This document shows positions 26,048 through 35,120 of a stretch of DNA of 64,000 bases, one piece after another. The notes under the pieces were generated by a model. It did no database searches and was not told where the DNA came from. It saw only the letters and a program-made list of their open reading frames with translations. Position numbers and translations under genes: made by a program. Location of the stretch: the NCBI GenBank assembly GCA_963843455.1, contig CAWJKE010000010.1:1-64000 (forward strand). The letters are read 5' to 3'. Every line of letters begins with the position of its first letter. Positions within the stretch are counted from its first letter, which is position 1. The DNA is from CAIQPS01 sp963843455 (GTDB lineage: Bacteria; Actinomycetota; Thermoleophilia; RBG-16-64-13).

Positions 26048-26143
26048 GCGCTGGAGATGCACTTGCGCGGCATGGAAGAGGACGGGCTGCCACTCGAGTC
26101 GGGCGAGGTCGTCATCAGGCGGGTGCGCGTGGGCTCGGCCTAG
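26048..26143 (+). pseudogene. Possible C-terminal remnant of a HicB-type antitoxin
   Basis: Starting 17 bases after the permease stop, a frame reads 'ALEMHLRGMEEDGLPL' followed by 'ESGEVVIRRVRVGSA' and a TAG. This resembles the last 30 residues of HicB antitoxins (a helix with 'HL.G..EDGLP', then a beta strand). There is no start codon or N-terminal HicB fold, and no HicA toxin is recognisable in the following 190 bases. It marks the right border of the segment containing the ABC genes. The similarity is short, so this is tentative. Confidence 0.35.
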
Positions 26144-26332
26144 GCGGTCCCTGTCCGGCGCCGGTGTGGACCCTACCCCCGCGCTCGCTCCATCAGCGCC
26201 ATCCTGGCAGTTTCTGGTCCATCGACCCGTCCACTTCTGCCATCACCACGTCGAGATCGTGGCCCACGCCGGCAGCGACGGCAGCCGGCCGGAGGTCGTG
26301 CGGTCCAATGATCCGCGCCCCAGGTTCTCGCC
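26144..26332. other. No recognisable gene
   Basis: The 189 bases between the HicB-like remnant and the flxA stop hold no convincing coding frame on either strand, no hairpin with a T tract and no promoter for flxA (which is read towards this region). Confidence 0.5.
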
Positions 26333-27256
26333 CTACAACTCATCCGGCAACTCCCCCAGCTCAGCCATCGAAAACACCGGCCCATCCACACAGACATACT
26401 TCGGCCCCACGTTGCAGCGCCCACAGATCCCGATGCCGCACTTCATGCGCTTCTCGAGGGTGGTGTAGGTCTGCTCGTCGGTGAAGCCCAGCTTGCGGAA
26501 GCTCATGAGCGCGAACTTGATCATGATCGGCGGGCCGCAGGTGATGGCGATGGTCTCGGCCGGGTCGGGGTTCATCTTCTCGAGGATCGACGGGACCAGG
26601 CCCACCTCGCACTGCCAGCCGTCGCACTCGCGGTCGATGGTGAGGGTGAGGTCGATGTCGCTGCGCTTCTGCCAGTCGTCGATGTCGTACTGGTAGGTGA
26701 AGTTCTGCGGGGCGGTGGCGCCGTAGAGGATGCTGACGCCGCCGTAGTCGGCGCGGTGCTCCAGCGTGTACTCGATGGTGGCCTTGAGCGCCGCCGAGCC
26801 GATGCCGCCCATGACGTAGAGGATCTTCTTGCCCTTCCAGGCCTCCACCGGGAAGCCGCAGCCCATGGGGGCGCGGATGCCCACCTTGTCGCCTTCGGAC
26901 AGGTTGTGGATGGCCTTGGTCACCTCGCCGGCCCGCATGACCGAGAACTGGATGAACTCCTTCTCGGACGGCTTGGAGGTGATGGCGAAGGTCGATTCGC
27001 CCACGCCGAAGACGCCGAACTGGCCCACCTGGCCGGGCAGGAAGGAGAAGTTCTCCTGCACCGCCGGATCGTCGAAGCGCATGCGGAAGGTCTTGATGTT
27101 GGGGGTCTCCGGGATGATCTGGACGACGGTCGCGATCTCGGGGAGATAGGGGTTGCCGCCCAGCTTGCCGGCGCGCGCGGTGCTCGCGCCGGGGACCACG
27201 TCGGCGAGGGTGAGGCGGGTCTTGCCATTGACGGCGCCGCTCATGGTGTCAGGCAT
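26333..27256 (-). CDS. flxA: FlxA: FAD/NAD(P)H-binding subunit of the Hdr-Flx complex
   Basis: A protein of 307 residues of the ferredoxin-reductase (FNR) / AsrB / sulfhydrogenase-gamma family. Visible are the FAD-binding barrel ('TFRMRFDDP', 'FAITSKPSEKEFIQFSV'), the NAD(P)-binding domain ('ILYVMGGIGSAALKATIEYT', 'AITCGPPIMIKFALMSF') and a C-terminal [2Fe-2S] motif ('KRMKCGIGICGRCNVGPKYVC'-type, four Cys). It should take electrons from NAD(P)H for the complex. The ATG at 27256 follows GAGGAGGG at ideal spacing. As read, the upstream flxB frame runs into it, but its natural stop (TGA at 27249-27251) in another frame would overlap this start. Confidence 0.88.
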   Translation of the reverse strand: MPDTMSGAVNGKTRLTLADVVPGASTARAGKLGGNPYLPEIATVVQIIPETPNIKTFRMRFDDPAVQENFSFLPGQVGQFGVFGVGESTFAITSKPSEKEFIQFSVMRAGEVTKAIHNLSEGDKVGIRAPMGCGFPVEAWKGKKILYVMGGIGSAALKATIEYTLEHRADYGGVSILYGATAPQNFTYQYDIDDWQKRSDIDLTLTIDRECDGWQCEVGLVPSILEKMNPDPAETIAITCGPPIMIKFALMSFRKLGFTDEQTYTTLEKRMKCGIGICGRCNVGPKYVCVDGPVFSMAELGELPDEL

Positions 27257-28464
27257 CGATGCCCTCCTCGCTTCCGGTCGGGGCGTGGCGCGCCCGGCGC
27301 CTCGGCGCCCACAGGGGCCGCCTGGCGGCGCGGCGCACTCCGCGGCCGGCGCCGCCACCGGCTCGGCCGGCGGTTGCCCGGCCGGCGAGCCCATGGTGCG
27401 CAGCACCTCACGGATGTCTATGCGCGTCGGGCAGTGCATGATGCAGCGGCCGCAGCCGGAGCAGAGCAGGCTGTCGTACTTGTCCGGGTAGTACCAGAAC
27501 TTGTGGCTGAAGCGGTTGCGGAACCGGTTGGACTTGGCCGCCCGCGGGTTGTGGCCCGAGGTCTCCTCGGTGTACTGCGGGTTGAAGCAGTTGTCCCAGC
27601 AGCGGTAGCGGTCGCCGGTGCTCTCCACCAGCGAGTCGTTGATGCTGAAGCAGTAGCAGTTGGGGCACACGTAGGTGCAGGTGCCGCAACTGATGCAGCG
27701 CATGGCCAGGTCGTGCCAGCCGTCGGCGGCGATGTTGTCGTGCAGGTTGTCGCGGATGCCGTCGAGGTCGAAGGGGACGTCCACCTTGGGGTGGCCAGCC
27801 ATCTTGACCTCGGCCGCCTCGCCGGTCTGGGCGTCGGTGGCGTCGGTCGAGCGCCGCGGCGCCCGCGGCGCCGCCAGCGCCGCCTCGCCTTTGGGCGTCA
27901 GCGCCTCCACCGCGAAGCCGCCGTCCACCTGGGTGAAGAGCGCGTCCACGCCTTCGTGGCCGGCCGGGCAGCCGCCGATGGCCGTGCAGAAGCAGGTGGA
28001 GCGCGGGTCGCGGCAGGTGACCGCGAGCAGCGTGGTGGCTTCGCGGCGGGCGTTGTAGAGCGGGTCGAAGTAGAAGCCGCCGTAGCCGCCGAACACCTGG
28101 TCCATCTGGACGAAGCCGCGGGCGTCGCACGGGCGCAGGCCGAAGATCACCTGGGCCGGCGCCTCGTTGATCGGCGTCGACGTTCACCGTCTCGTGCGGG
28201 ATGGCCGCTTCGCCCTCGGCGCCTTCCTGGATCGGCGCCATCTCGTAGCCGAACTTCAGGTAGGTCTCGGTCTGCAGGAACACGTATTCCTTGGGGCTCT
28301 GCTTGGCCAGCAGCACGTCGAGCTCGACATCCTTGCCGGACTTCCACGGCTCGAACTGGGTCACGCCGTCGCGTCTTGAACGGCGCGACCACGCGAGCAT
28401 TTTTCGGCGAGAGCACTCCAGAAGGGCCGGCAGCGCGATCAGCTTTCAGATATTTGATCGCCAT
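27249..28464 (-). CDS. flxB: FlxB: 4Fe-4S dicluster subunit of the Hdr-Flx complex (frame broken two or three times)
   Basis: Restored length is about 400 residues. From ATG 28464 (AAGGAGGGACG upstream) it reads 'MAIKYLKADRAAGPSGVLSP'. After a one-base correction near 28376 it continues 'GVTQFEPWKSGKDVELDVLL', and after another near 28180 'PINEAPAQVIFGLRPCDARG'. The 4Fe-4S motifs are 'CISCGTCTYVCPNCYC' and 'LLCSGCGRCIMHCPTRIDI'. It belongs to the AsrA/HydB-like sulfhydrogenase-beta family and links FlxA to FlxC/FlxD. The Pro/Ala-rich tail probably contains a third indel that hides its stop and makes it look fused to flxA. Confidence 0.82.
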
Positions 28465-28475
28465 CGTCCCTCCTT

Positions 28476-29447
28476 TCAGTCGCCGAATTGGTCTTTGAGG
28501 TCGAACACCTGGAACACCGGCTTCTCGTCGAGCTTGACGCCCGGCTCGAATCCGAACATGTCGTAGATCTCCTTGTTCATCTTCCGGTGCAGCAGATACA
28601 GCGGGATCTCCACCGGACAGGCGCGGTCACAGGCGCCGCACGACGGGCAGCGGCCGGCCACGTGGAACATGTGCACCATCTGGAAGAGCAGGTTCTCCTT
28701 GACCCCCACCTTCTGGCTCACCAGTTCGGGCTGGCGGGAGCGGTTCACGCACTTGTCCCAGCAGAAGCACACCGGGCACACGTTGATGCAGGCGAAGCAG
28801 CGGACGCAGGTGGAGTAGATCTTCTCGAGCAGGGCCTGTTTGTCGTCGTCGGAGAGGTTCTCGTAGTCGGCGATGTCGCTCCAGTCGGGCGGCACATGCT
28901 CGCGGTCCGGCTCGGGCTCCAGCGGGCCCGCGGTGTCGTCGGAGTAGACCGGGTTGGGATAGCGGCAGTGGGTGCAGGCATCGAGCAGAAAATCGTTCTG
29001 GGCGAATTCTTTCCTGTCCCCTTTTCGGGTGGTGACGACCACCTTGCCCCGTTCCGGGAAGGCGATATCGACCATCTCGTCGGCGAACTGCTTCTCCAGC
29101 TTGCGCCGGTCGACCACGCCGTCGCAGGGGACGCCCACCACGTAGAGCTTGTCTTTGTCGACGAGCGCTTCCTGGAGCAGGGCGCCCAGCGTGCGGGCGT
29201 CGCAGCCCTTGACGCACAGGCCGATCTTGGCGCCGGTCGGGTCGGGCATGTTGCGCTTGATGAAGGTCACCAGGTTGTGGTGGCAGAGCGGGGTCCAGAT
29301 GAGCTGGTCGACGTCGGCGGCGTCCTTGACGAACGCCGGGATGGCCTCGGAGCTGTTGTAGCCCTGCTTCCAGCCGATGAAGTAGTCCACGCGGCCGTCG
29401 GCGAGCGCCTTGGCGGCGAACTCGCGGATGTGGTCCTGCCGGCTCAC
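28476..29447 (-). CDS. flxC: FlxC: FrhB-like iron-sulfur subunit of the Hdr-Flx complex
   Basis: A protein of 323 residues. Starting at GTG 29447, which overlaps the flxD stop (GTGA) and follows GAGGGGAGGG, it has an FrhB/FdhB-like domain ('YFIGWKQGYNSSEAIPAF', 'KIGLCVKGCDARTLGALLQE', 'VVGVPCDGVVDRRKL'). Cysteine motifs follow: 'CTHCRYPNPVY', 'CVRCFACINVCPVCFCWDKC' and 'RCPSCGACDRACPVEIPLY'. These would bind several 4Fe-4S clusters. In Desulfovibrio-type hdr-flx clusters this gene lies between flxD and flxB, as here. It passes electrons between FlxA/B and FlxD/HdrA. Confidence 0.87.
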   Translation of the reverse strand: MSRQDHIREFAAKALADGRVDYFIGWKQGYNSSEAIPAFVKDAADVDQLIWTPLCHHNLVTFIKRNMPDPTGAKIGLCVKGCDARTLGALLQEALVDKDKLYVVGVPCDGVVDRRKLEKQFADEMVDIAFPERGKVVVTTRKGDRKEFAQNDFLLDACTHCRYPNPVYSDDTAGPLEPEPDREHVPPDWSDIADYENLSDDDKQALLEKIYSTCVRCFACINVCPVCFCWDKCVNRSRQPELVSQKVGVKENLLFQMVHMFHVAGRCPSCGACDRACPVEIPLYLLHRKMNKEIYDMFGFEPGVKLDEKPVFQVFDLKDQFGD

Positions 29448-29975
29448 AGGGCCCTCCCCTCGCGGGGACCGAGTTTCTCCACCCCGGCCACGAACTCGGT
29501 GACCACCTTCTGCCAGCGCTGCCCCTCGGACGCCGACACCCAGGTCCACTTGAAGCGCTCCTTGGGGATGCCCAGGTGGAGGATCATCCGCTCGGCCAGC
29601 TCGAACTTGCGCCGGGCGTAGTAGTTGCCCTCGGAGTAGTGGCAGTCGCCGGGGTGGCAGCCGCTGATGAGCACGCCGTCGGCGCCTTTCTCGAAGGCCT
29701 TGAGGGCGAACAGCGGGTCGATGCGGCCCGTGCAGGGCACGCGGACCAGCCGCAGGTTCGGGGGCTGCTTGAAGCGGCCCACGCCGGCCGTGTCGGCGCC
29801 GGCGTAGCTGCACCAGTTGCAGACGATGCCTATGATCTTGACCGGCCGGGGGCCGGTGGGGGCGCCGGCTTGGGCGCCGCTGGGCGCCGGCCGCCCCGGG
29901 CGCGCCGGCTCCGGTGCCAGGTGCCGCACCTTGGGTGGCGGCGCCGCTGGCTTGGTTGTTGGTTGCTTCAGCCAT
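29444..29975 (-). CDS. flxD: FlxD: MvhD-type electron-transfer subunit (N-terminal frame break)
   Basis: About 176 residues. ATG 29975 (AAAGGCGGTGAAG upstream) opens 'MAEATNNQASGAATQ' and a ~45-residue Gly/Ala/Pro linker. A one-base insertion near 29890 in a GC run must be removed to reach the MvhD/FlpD domain: 'PVKIIGIVCNWCSYAGADTA', 'LRLVRVPCTGRIDPLFALKA', 'GADGVLISGCHPGDCHYSEG'. The cysteines bind a 2Fe-2S cluster; MvhD proteins connect hydrogenase or flavoprotein partners to HdrA. The low-complexity N-terminal extension is unlike standard MvhD. The stop overlaps the flxC start. Confidence 0.87.
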
Positions 29976-29988
29976 CTTCACCGCCTTT

Positions 29989-31953
29989 CTAGAATTGGAG
30001 GACTTCTTCGATCTGGTCGAGGATCGCGTCTGTGGAGAACCCCTTGAGCGAGATGCAGTTGACCGGGCAGGTGGCGACACATACGCCGCAGCCCTGGCAG
30101 ACCGTCTCGATCACGTGGCTCTTGAACTCGCCCGGCCGCACTTCCAGCTTCTCGGGAGCGCTGAACGGGCAGACGTCGATGCACTTCCAGCACGAGACGC
30201 AGTCCTTCTGGCCGACGACCGCGATCATCGGGCTGGTCTTGAGCTTGTCCTTGGCCAGCAGGCCCATGACCTTGGAGGCGGTGCCGGAGGCCTGGGCCAC
30301 CGTGGCCGGGATGTCCTTGGGCGCCTGGCAGGCACCGGCCAGGAACACGCCGGCGGTGTTGGTCTCCACCGGGCGCAGCTTGGGATGGCCTTCCTTCATG
30401 AAGCCGAACTCGTCGTAGCTGATGTTCAGCTTCTGGGCCAGTTCCTTGGCGCCGTCGGCGGCCATGATGCCGGTGGCCAGCACCACCAGGTCGGCGGCGA
30501 TCTCCACCTGCTCGCCCAGCAGCGTGTCGGTGCCGCGCACCATCACCTTGCCGTCCTGCTCGTAGAGCTTGGACACCCGGCCCCGGACGTACTTGACGCC
30601 GAACTCGGTCTGGACCCGCTTGACGAACTCCTCGTAGCCCTTGCCGGTGGCCCGGATGTCGATGTAGAAGACGTAGACCTCGGTGTCCATGCCGCAGTGG
30701 TCTTTGGTCAGCAGCGCCTGCTTGGCCGTGTACATGCAGCACACGCTGGAGCAGTAGGGCCGGTTGACCGACTCGTCGCGGGAGCCGACGCACTGGATGA
30801 AGACCACGGTCTTCGGATCGTCGCCGTTGGAGAGACGATGGACGTGGCCGCCGTACGGGCCGGAGGCGTTGAGCATCCGCTCGTACTGCAGCCCGGAGAT
30901 GACGTCCTTGATCTTGCCGGAGCCGTACTCGCCGTAGTAGTCCTCCCAGGGGAAGACCTCCAGCCCGGTGGCCACCACGATCGCCCCGAATCGCTCCTGG
31001 ACGATCTCGTCCTTCTGCTCGTAGTCGACGGCGTCGGCCGGGCAGACCCGCTCGCACACTCGACACTTGCCCTGGGTGAACCAGCGGCAGTGCTCCACCT
31101 GGATGGCCGCCCGCTTGGGCACCGCCTGCGGGAAGGGGATGTAGATGGCTTTGGTCGGCTCGAGGCCGACGTTGAAGAGGTCCGGCGCCTTGGCCGGGCA
31201 TTTCTGCACGCAGATCTCGCAGCCGATGCACTTGGTCCAATCGACCATGGAGGCTTTCTTGCGGATATCGACGGTGAAGTTGCCCACGTAGCCCGAGACC
31301 TTCTCCACCTCGGAGTAGGTCATGAGCGTGATGTTCTCGTGCTGCGAGCAGTCCACCATGCGCGGCGTGAGGATGCAGGCCGAGCAGTCGATGGTGGGGA
31401 AGGTCTTGTCGAGCTGGGCCATGACCCCGCCGATGGTGGTCTGCTTCTCCACGATGGTGACCTTGAGACCGGCGTCGGCCAGGTCGAGAGCCGCCTGGAT
31501 GCCGGCCACCCCGCCCCCGATGATGAGGACGTCCTTGTTGACCTCCACCTCGTTGGACCAGAGAGGCTCGAGCTGCCGGGCCTTGGCCACCGACATCTTG
31601 ATGATCTCCCAGGCCTTCTCGGTGGCCACCGGCATGTCGACGTGGATCCAGGAGCAGTGCTCGCGGATGTTGGCCATCTCGAAGAGGTAGGGGTTGAGAT
31701 CGGCGTTGTCCACGCAGCGGCGGAAGGTGACCTCGTGCATGTGCGGCGAGCAGGCCGCCACGACCACCCGGTCGAGCTTCTTCTCTCTGATGGCCGTCTG
31801 GATGGCGGCCTGGCCGGGCTCGGAGCACGTGTACATCGGGTGATCGGCGTGCACGACGTCCTTGAGGGTCAGCGCGCGCTCGGCGAGGGCGGCCACGTCC
31901 ACGGTGCCGGCGATGTTGCTGCCGCAGTGGCAGACGAAGACTCCTATCCTCAT
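29989..31953 (-). CDS. hdrA: HdrA: flavin-bifurcating heterodisulfide reductase subunit A
   Basis: A protein of 654 residues without frame errors. It has the N-terminal 'VFVCHCGSNIAGTVDVAAL' and 'VVVAACSPHMHEVTFRRCV' of HdrA, then the FAD-binding 'VLIIGGGVAGIQAALDLADA', 'TIDCSACILTPRMVDC', a first ferredoxin pair ('CIGCEICVQKCP', 'CRVCERVCPADAV') and a C-terminal pair ('CVSCWKCIDVCPFSAP', 'CQGCGVCVATCPVNC'). This is the bifurcating core that splits electron pairs between ferredoxin and HdrBC. ATG 31953 overlaps the hdrB stop (ATGA). Cytosolic. The identification is secure. Confidence 0.96.
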   Translation of the reverse strand: MRIGVFVCHCGSNIAGTVDVAALAERALTLKDVVHADHPMYTCSEPGQAAIQTAIREKKLDRVVVAACSPHMHEVTFRRCVDNADLNPYLFEMANIREHCSWIHVDMPVATEKAWEIIKMSVAKARQLEPLWSNEVEVNKDVLIIGGGVAGIQAALDLADAGLKVTIVEKQTTIGGVMAQLDKTFPTIDCSACILTPRMVDCSQHENITLMTYSEVEKVSGYVGNFTVDIRKKASMVDWTKCIGCEICVQKCPAKAPDLFNVGLEPTKAIYIPFPQAVPKRAAIQVEHCRWFTQGKCRVCERVCPADAVDYEQKDEIVQERFGAIVVATGLEVFPWEDYYGEYGSGKIKDVISGLQYERMLNASGPYGGHVHRLSNGDDPKTVVFIQCVGSRDESVNRPYCSSVCCMYTAKQALLTKDHCGMDTEVYVFYIDIRATGKGYEEFVKRVQTEFGVKYVRGRVSKLYEQDGKVMVRGTDTLLGEQVEIAADLVVLATGIMAADGAKELAQKLNISYDEFGFMKEGHPKLRPVETNTAGVFLAGACQAPKDIPATVAQASGTASKVMGLLAKDKLKTSPMIAVVGQKDCVSCWKCIDVCPFSAPEKLEVRPGEFKSHVIETVCQGCGVCVATCPVNCISLKGFSTDAILDQIEEVLQF

Positions 31954-32988
31954 GGCTGCGCCTCCGCGTCCGCGGACTCAGTGGCGCCGCCGCTGGCGGC
32001 CGTTGCCGGCGCCGCGGCGGGCTTGGCCGCGGCCGCTTCCTTGGCGGCGGCTTCGCGCGCCGCCTCCTTCGCCGCCTTCTCGGCCGCCTTGCTTTCTTCC
32101 TCAGCCTTGAGGGTCGCGGCCTTCTGGATGGCGGTGCCGATGAGCACCGTCGGGTCGACCACGTTCTTGCTCAGCATGGACGTCTTCGCCGCTCAGGCCC
32201 AGAGCCAGTCCGAGCACCTGCGGCAGGTAGAGGATGGGCACCTTGTAGTCGGTGCCGAGGAAGCTGTTGATCTGGCCCTGTTTGAGGTCCAGGTTGACGT
32301 GGCAGAGCGGGCAGCAGACCACGATGGCTTCCGCTCCGGCGGCCAGCGCCTGCTCGAGGATCTTGCCGCTCAGGCGCCGCTGGATCTCCATCTTGGGCAT
32401 GCCCACGCTGGCGCCGCAGCACTCGGTCTTGTAGTTCCACCACTTGACGTCCGCGCCGGCGGCCTGCAGCAGCAGGTCCATCATCATGGGCTGCTCGATG
32501 TCTTTCTCGCCGGTCAACTCGCCCGGCCGCCCGAGCAGGCAGCCGTAGTAGGGGACGACTTTGAGCTGGGAGAGGTCGGTCTTGACCAGGCCGGCGATCT
32601 TCTCCTCGCCCACGAACTTCATCAGGAACTCGGGCAGCGACCAGACCGTCACGCGGCCCGTGTAGGGACTGTCGAGCACTCCGTTGACCTCGGCCCGGAA
32701 TGAGTCGCTCTTGTGGATCTCGATCTCGGCGTTCTTCTGGCGCTGGTAGCAGGACGGGCAGGGAGCCAGAAGTTGGTCGCCGACCTCGGCGGCCTGCCGC
32801 AGGTTGCGGGCGGCGAGCGCCTGAGCAAGCAGATGGTCCATCATGTGCGCCGGGGTGGAGCCGCAGCAGGTCCAGTCGGGGACTTCGGTGAACTCCACGC
32901 CGAGCACCGCCAGCACTTTGCGCGTGGACACGTCGAATTCGGCCGAGGACTTGTGCAGAGAGCAACCGGGATAGTAGCCGAGGCTCAT
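31950..32988 (-). CDS. hdrB: HdrB: CCG-domain disulfide reductase subunit (one frame break), helical Ala/Lys/Glu tail
   Basis: About 345 residues. ATG 32988 follows GAGGTGGCGGC and opens 'MSLGYYPGCSLHKSSAEFDV'. Two CCG motifs ('WTCCGSTPAHMMDH' with 'CPSCYQ', and 'ECCGASVGMPKMEI' with 'CCPLCHVN') bind the unusual 4Fe-4S clusters of the disulfide-reducing site. Removing one C near 32178 continues the frame as 'MLSKNVVDPTVLIGTAIQKA', then an extended Ala/Lys/Glu helix of about 45 residues ending 'ATESADAEAQP'. The long helical tail is not part of standard HdrB and may contact HdrA or HdrC. The stop overlaps the hdrA start. Confidence 0.9.
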
Positions 32989-33684
32989 GCCGCCACCTCG
33001 CTCCCGGCGGCCTCGCCGGGCTTCGCCGGCTCGGCGCCGTGGCCGGGGGACTTGGCGGCGCCCGCTGCCCTGGCCTGCGGCGGCCGCTTCGCGGGCCGCC
33101 GCCTCAGTCATCGCCGTCTCCCGGGCCTTGGCCGCAGCCATCGTCTTCTTGTAGATGCGCCCCACCTCGTCCGCGCCTTTCGATCGGTGCGGGACGAACC
33201 CCATCTTGCCCTTGGTCACCATGGGAAGCGCCAGCCCGACGTCGCCCATAGCCATCTTCGGGTTCATCGTCCCCAGATAGAACATGCCCATCATGTACAG
33301 CTCGGGCAGCCGGCCGAAGCGGGCCACCGCGTTCATGAAGGCTTCGTTGAACGTCTTCGCATGCTCGGGGACGTCGCGCCCCTGGGCGGTCGCCATCGTC
33401 TTCAGATCCTCGAAGATGCCGGCGACGTCGATGTTCCGCGGGCAGCGCCCCGTGCAGGTGAGGCACTGGACGCACATCTGCACGGCCGTGGAGTCGAGGA
33501 CCTTGTCGACCAGCCCGATCTGCAGCATGCGCATGACCTGGTTGGGCACGTAGTCGAAGGTGAAGGCAGCGGGGCAACTCGCCGAGCAGTTGCCGCACTG
33601 GTAGCAGTCGCGGACATCGGTTTCGACTTCCGCCAGAAGCCTGTCCCGATATCGCGCCGCTTGATTTGCGTCATACCGTATCAA
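32985..33684 (-). CDS. hdrC: HdrC: 4Fe-4S ferredoxin-type subunit (one frame break near the C-terminus)
   Basis: About 233 residues. It has two 4Fe-4S motifs, 'CYQCGNCSASCPAAF' and 'CVQCLTCTGRCPRNIDV', and the HdrC helical body. The TTG at 33684 is preferred because GGAGG lies five bases upstream. Near 33060 one extra base in a G/C run must be removed; the frame then ends 'PGHGAEPAKPGEAAGSEVAA' at a TGA overlapping the hdrB ATG. As read, the frame continues into hdrB and mimics an HdrC-HdrB fusion. First gene of hdrCBA-flxDCBA; it relays electrons from HdrA to HdrB. Confidence 0.9.
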
Positions 33685-33734
33685 ACCTACCTCCTCGCAT
33701 GGAAAGAGGGCGAAAACGTGCTGGAATGCGGGGG

Positions 33735-33740
33735 ATTATA
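33735..33740 (-). promoter_or_regulatory. Candidate -10 box upstream of hdrC
   Basis: TATAAT on the minus strand, about 50 bases before the hdrC start and just after the ald stop. No good -35 element is visible at 16-18 bases, so an activator or another sigma factor may be involved, or ald read-through may contribute. Confidence 0.35.
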
Positions 33741-33767
33741 CTCCGCCGCGCGCGATTCCCTGCATTA

Positions 33768-34881
33768 TCAGGCCAATTCCGGAATACTCTGACAGGCCAG
33801 CCCCTGCGACTCGGCCACCCCGGCGCAGGTCAGTCTGCCGTGCCAGGTGTTGATCCCCATCCGGAGCGGGTGATTGTCCTTCGCGGCCTGTATCACACCC
33901 TTGTTCGCCAGATCGAGCACGTACTTGAGCGTGACGTTGGTGAGCGCCAGTGTGGACGTGCGCGGATAGGCACCGGGCATGTTGGCCACAGCGTAGTGCA
34001 GGATCCCTTCTTCGTAGTAGACGGGATCCTGGTGGCTGGTGGCGTGGGTGGTCTCGAAGCAGCCGCCCTGGTCTACCGCCACGTCGACGATCACCGACCG
34101 GGGCTGCATGAGGTGCAGCATGTCTCTTGTGACCAGCTTGGGAGCTACGGTCCCGGCGACAAGCACGGCGCCGATCACCAGGTCGGAGCAGGGCAGGTGA
34201 CGCTCGATGGCCGAACGGTCGCTGTGCACGGTCACGCAGTTCTGCGGGCAGGACGTCGTCGAGGTACTTCATCCGGTCCGCGTCCAGGTCGAGGATGGTG
34301 ACCCGCGCTCCCAGACCGGCCGCCATCTTGGCGGCGTTGATCCCCACGATGCCCCCGCCGATGATGAGCACCTCCGCCGGGCACACCCCCGGCACCCCAC
34401 CGATGAGGCGCCCGCCACCCCCGGCAGGGTAGCCCATGTAGTAGGCACCGACGGTGACCGCCATGCGGCCCGCCACTTCGCTCATGGGCACCAGGAGCGG
34501 CAGTTCGCCGTTGGGAGTCTGCACCGTCTCGTAGGCGATGCCTATGAGGCCGCTGTCGAGAAGGGCTTTGGTCAGATCGGGGACCGGGGCCAGATGCAGG
34601 TAGGTGAAGAGGACCAGGTCGTCCCGAAAGAAGCCGTACTCCGACGGAAGCGGCTCTTTGACTTTGACCACCAACCCCGACCGAGCCCACACTTCCGAGG
34701 CCGCGAGGACCACCTCCGCGCCCTTGCCTCGATACTCCTCGTCGGAGAAGTGGCTGCCCGCTCCCGCACCGGTTTCCACGAGCACCGTGTGACCGGCCTG
34801 GGTGAGCGCCCACACCCCGCCCGGCGTCAAGCCCACACGGTTCTCGTTGTTCTTGATCTCCTTGGGGCAGCCGACGATCAC
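33768..34881 (-). CDS. ald: Alanine dehydrogenase (one frame break)
   Basis: About 371 residues after removing one G near 34245. Motifs are 'VGCPKEIKNNENRVGLTPGG', 'LVVKVKEPLPSEYGFFR', 'FTYLHLAPVPDLTKALL', the NAD-binding 'VLIIGGGIVGINAAKMAAGL', and after the break 'VTVHSDRSAIERHL' and 'IVDVAVDQGGCFETTHAT'. The enzyme interconverts L-alanine and pyruvate with NADH and ammonia. The start is a GTG (34881 or 34884) after AAGGAG. It ends 83 bases before hdrC on the same strand. Both sides of the break are perfectly family-like, so the break is likely an artefact. Confidence 0.9.
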
Positions 34882-35120
34882 CACGCGCTCCTTCTCCGGG
34901 CGTGAAGCGCTGCCCCCCAACGCTCCTGCCGAACCTGTTCTTGCGTCACATAATGTATCGCCGCAGATGGGTCCAGTAAAGCCGGGCTTTGGCGAGTCTT
35001 CCGTGATATCAAGTACCGGTGTCGGAAGTGTGGGAAGGTTGAGTCTACCCCAGTCGATGGTGGCCCCCGGCGTGAAGCCGTGGAGCGGCGATCCGGGCAA
35101 CGGCGTGAGGAGGCATCTGG

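Noticed and set aside
26333..28150. Apparent FlxB-FlxA fusion
   Set aside because: FlxA has a perfect GAGGAGGG ribosome site before 'MPDTMSG', and an overlapping TGA exists in another frame; the GC-rich FlxB tail probably has an indel.
26756..28498. A 580-codon plus-strand open frame
   Set aside because: Antisense to flxA and flxB; no family features and the same low-complexity composition as other shadows.
29914..32703. A 929-codon open frame on the plus strand
   Set aside because: It lies antisense to hdrA and hdrB, whose motifs are unmistakable. Its product is a repetitive His/Asp/Leu/Gly-rich string without domains, the usual shadow of high-GC third codon positions.
32101..33684. Apparent HdrC-HdrB fusion
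   Set aside because: In the alternative frame HdrC ends naturally with 'GSEVAA' and a TGA overlapping the HdrB ATG, which has its own ribosome site. One extra base near 33060 explains the fusion.
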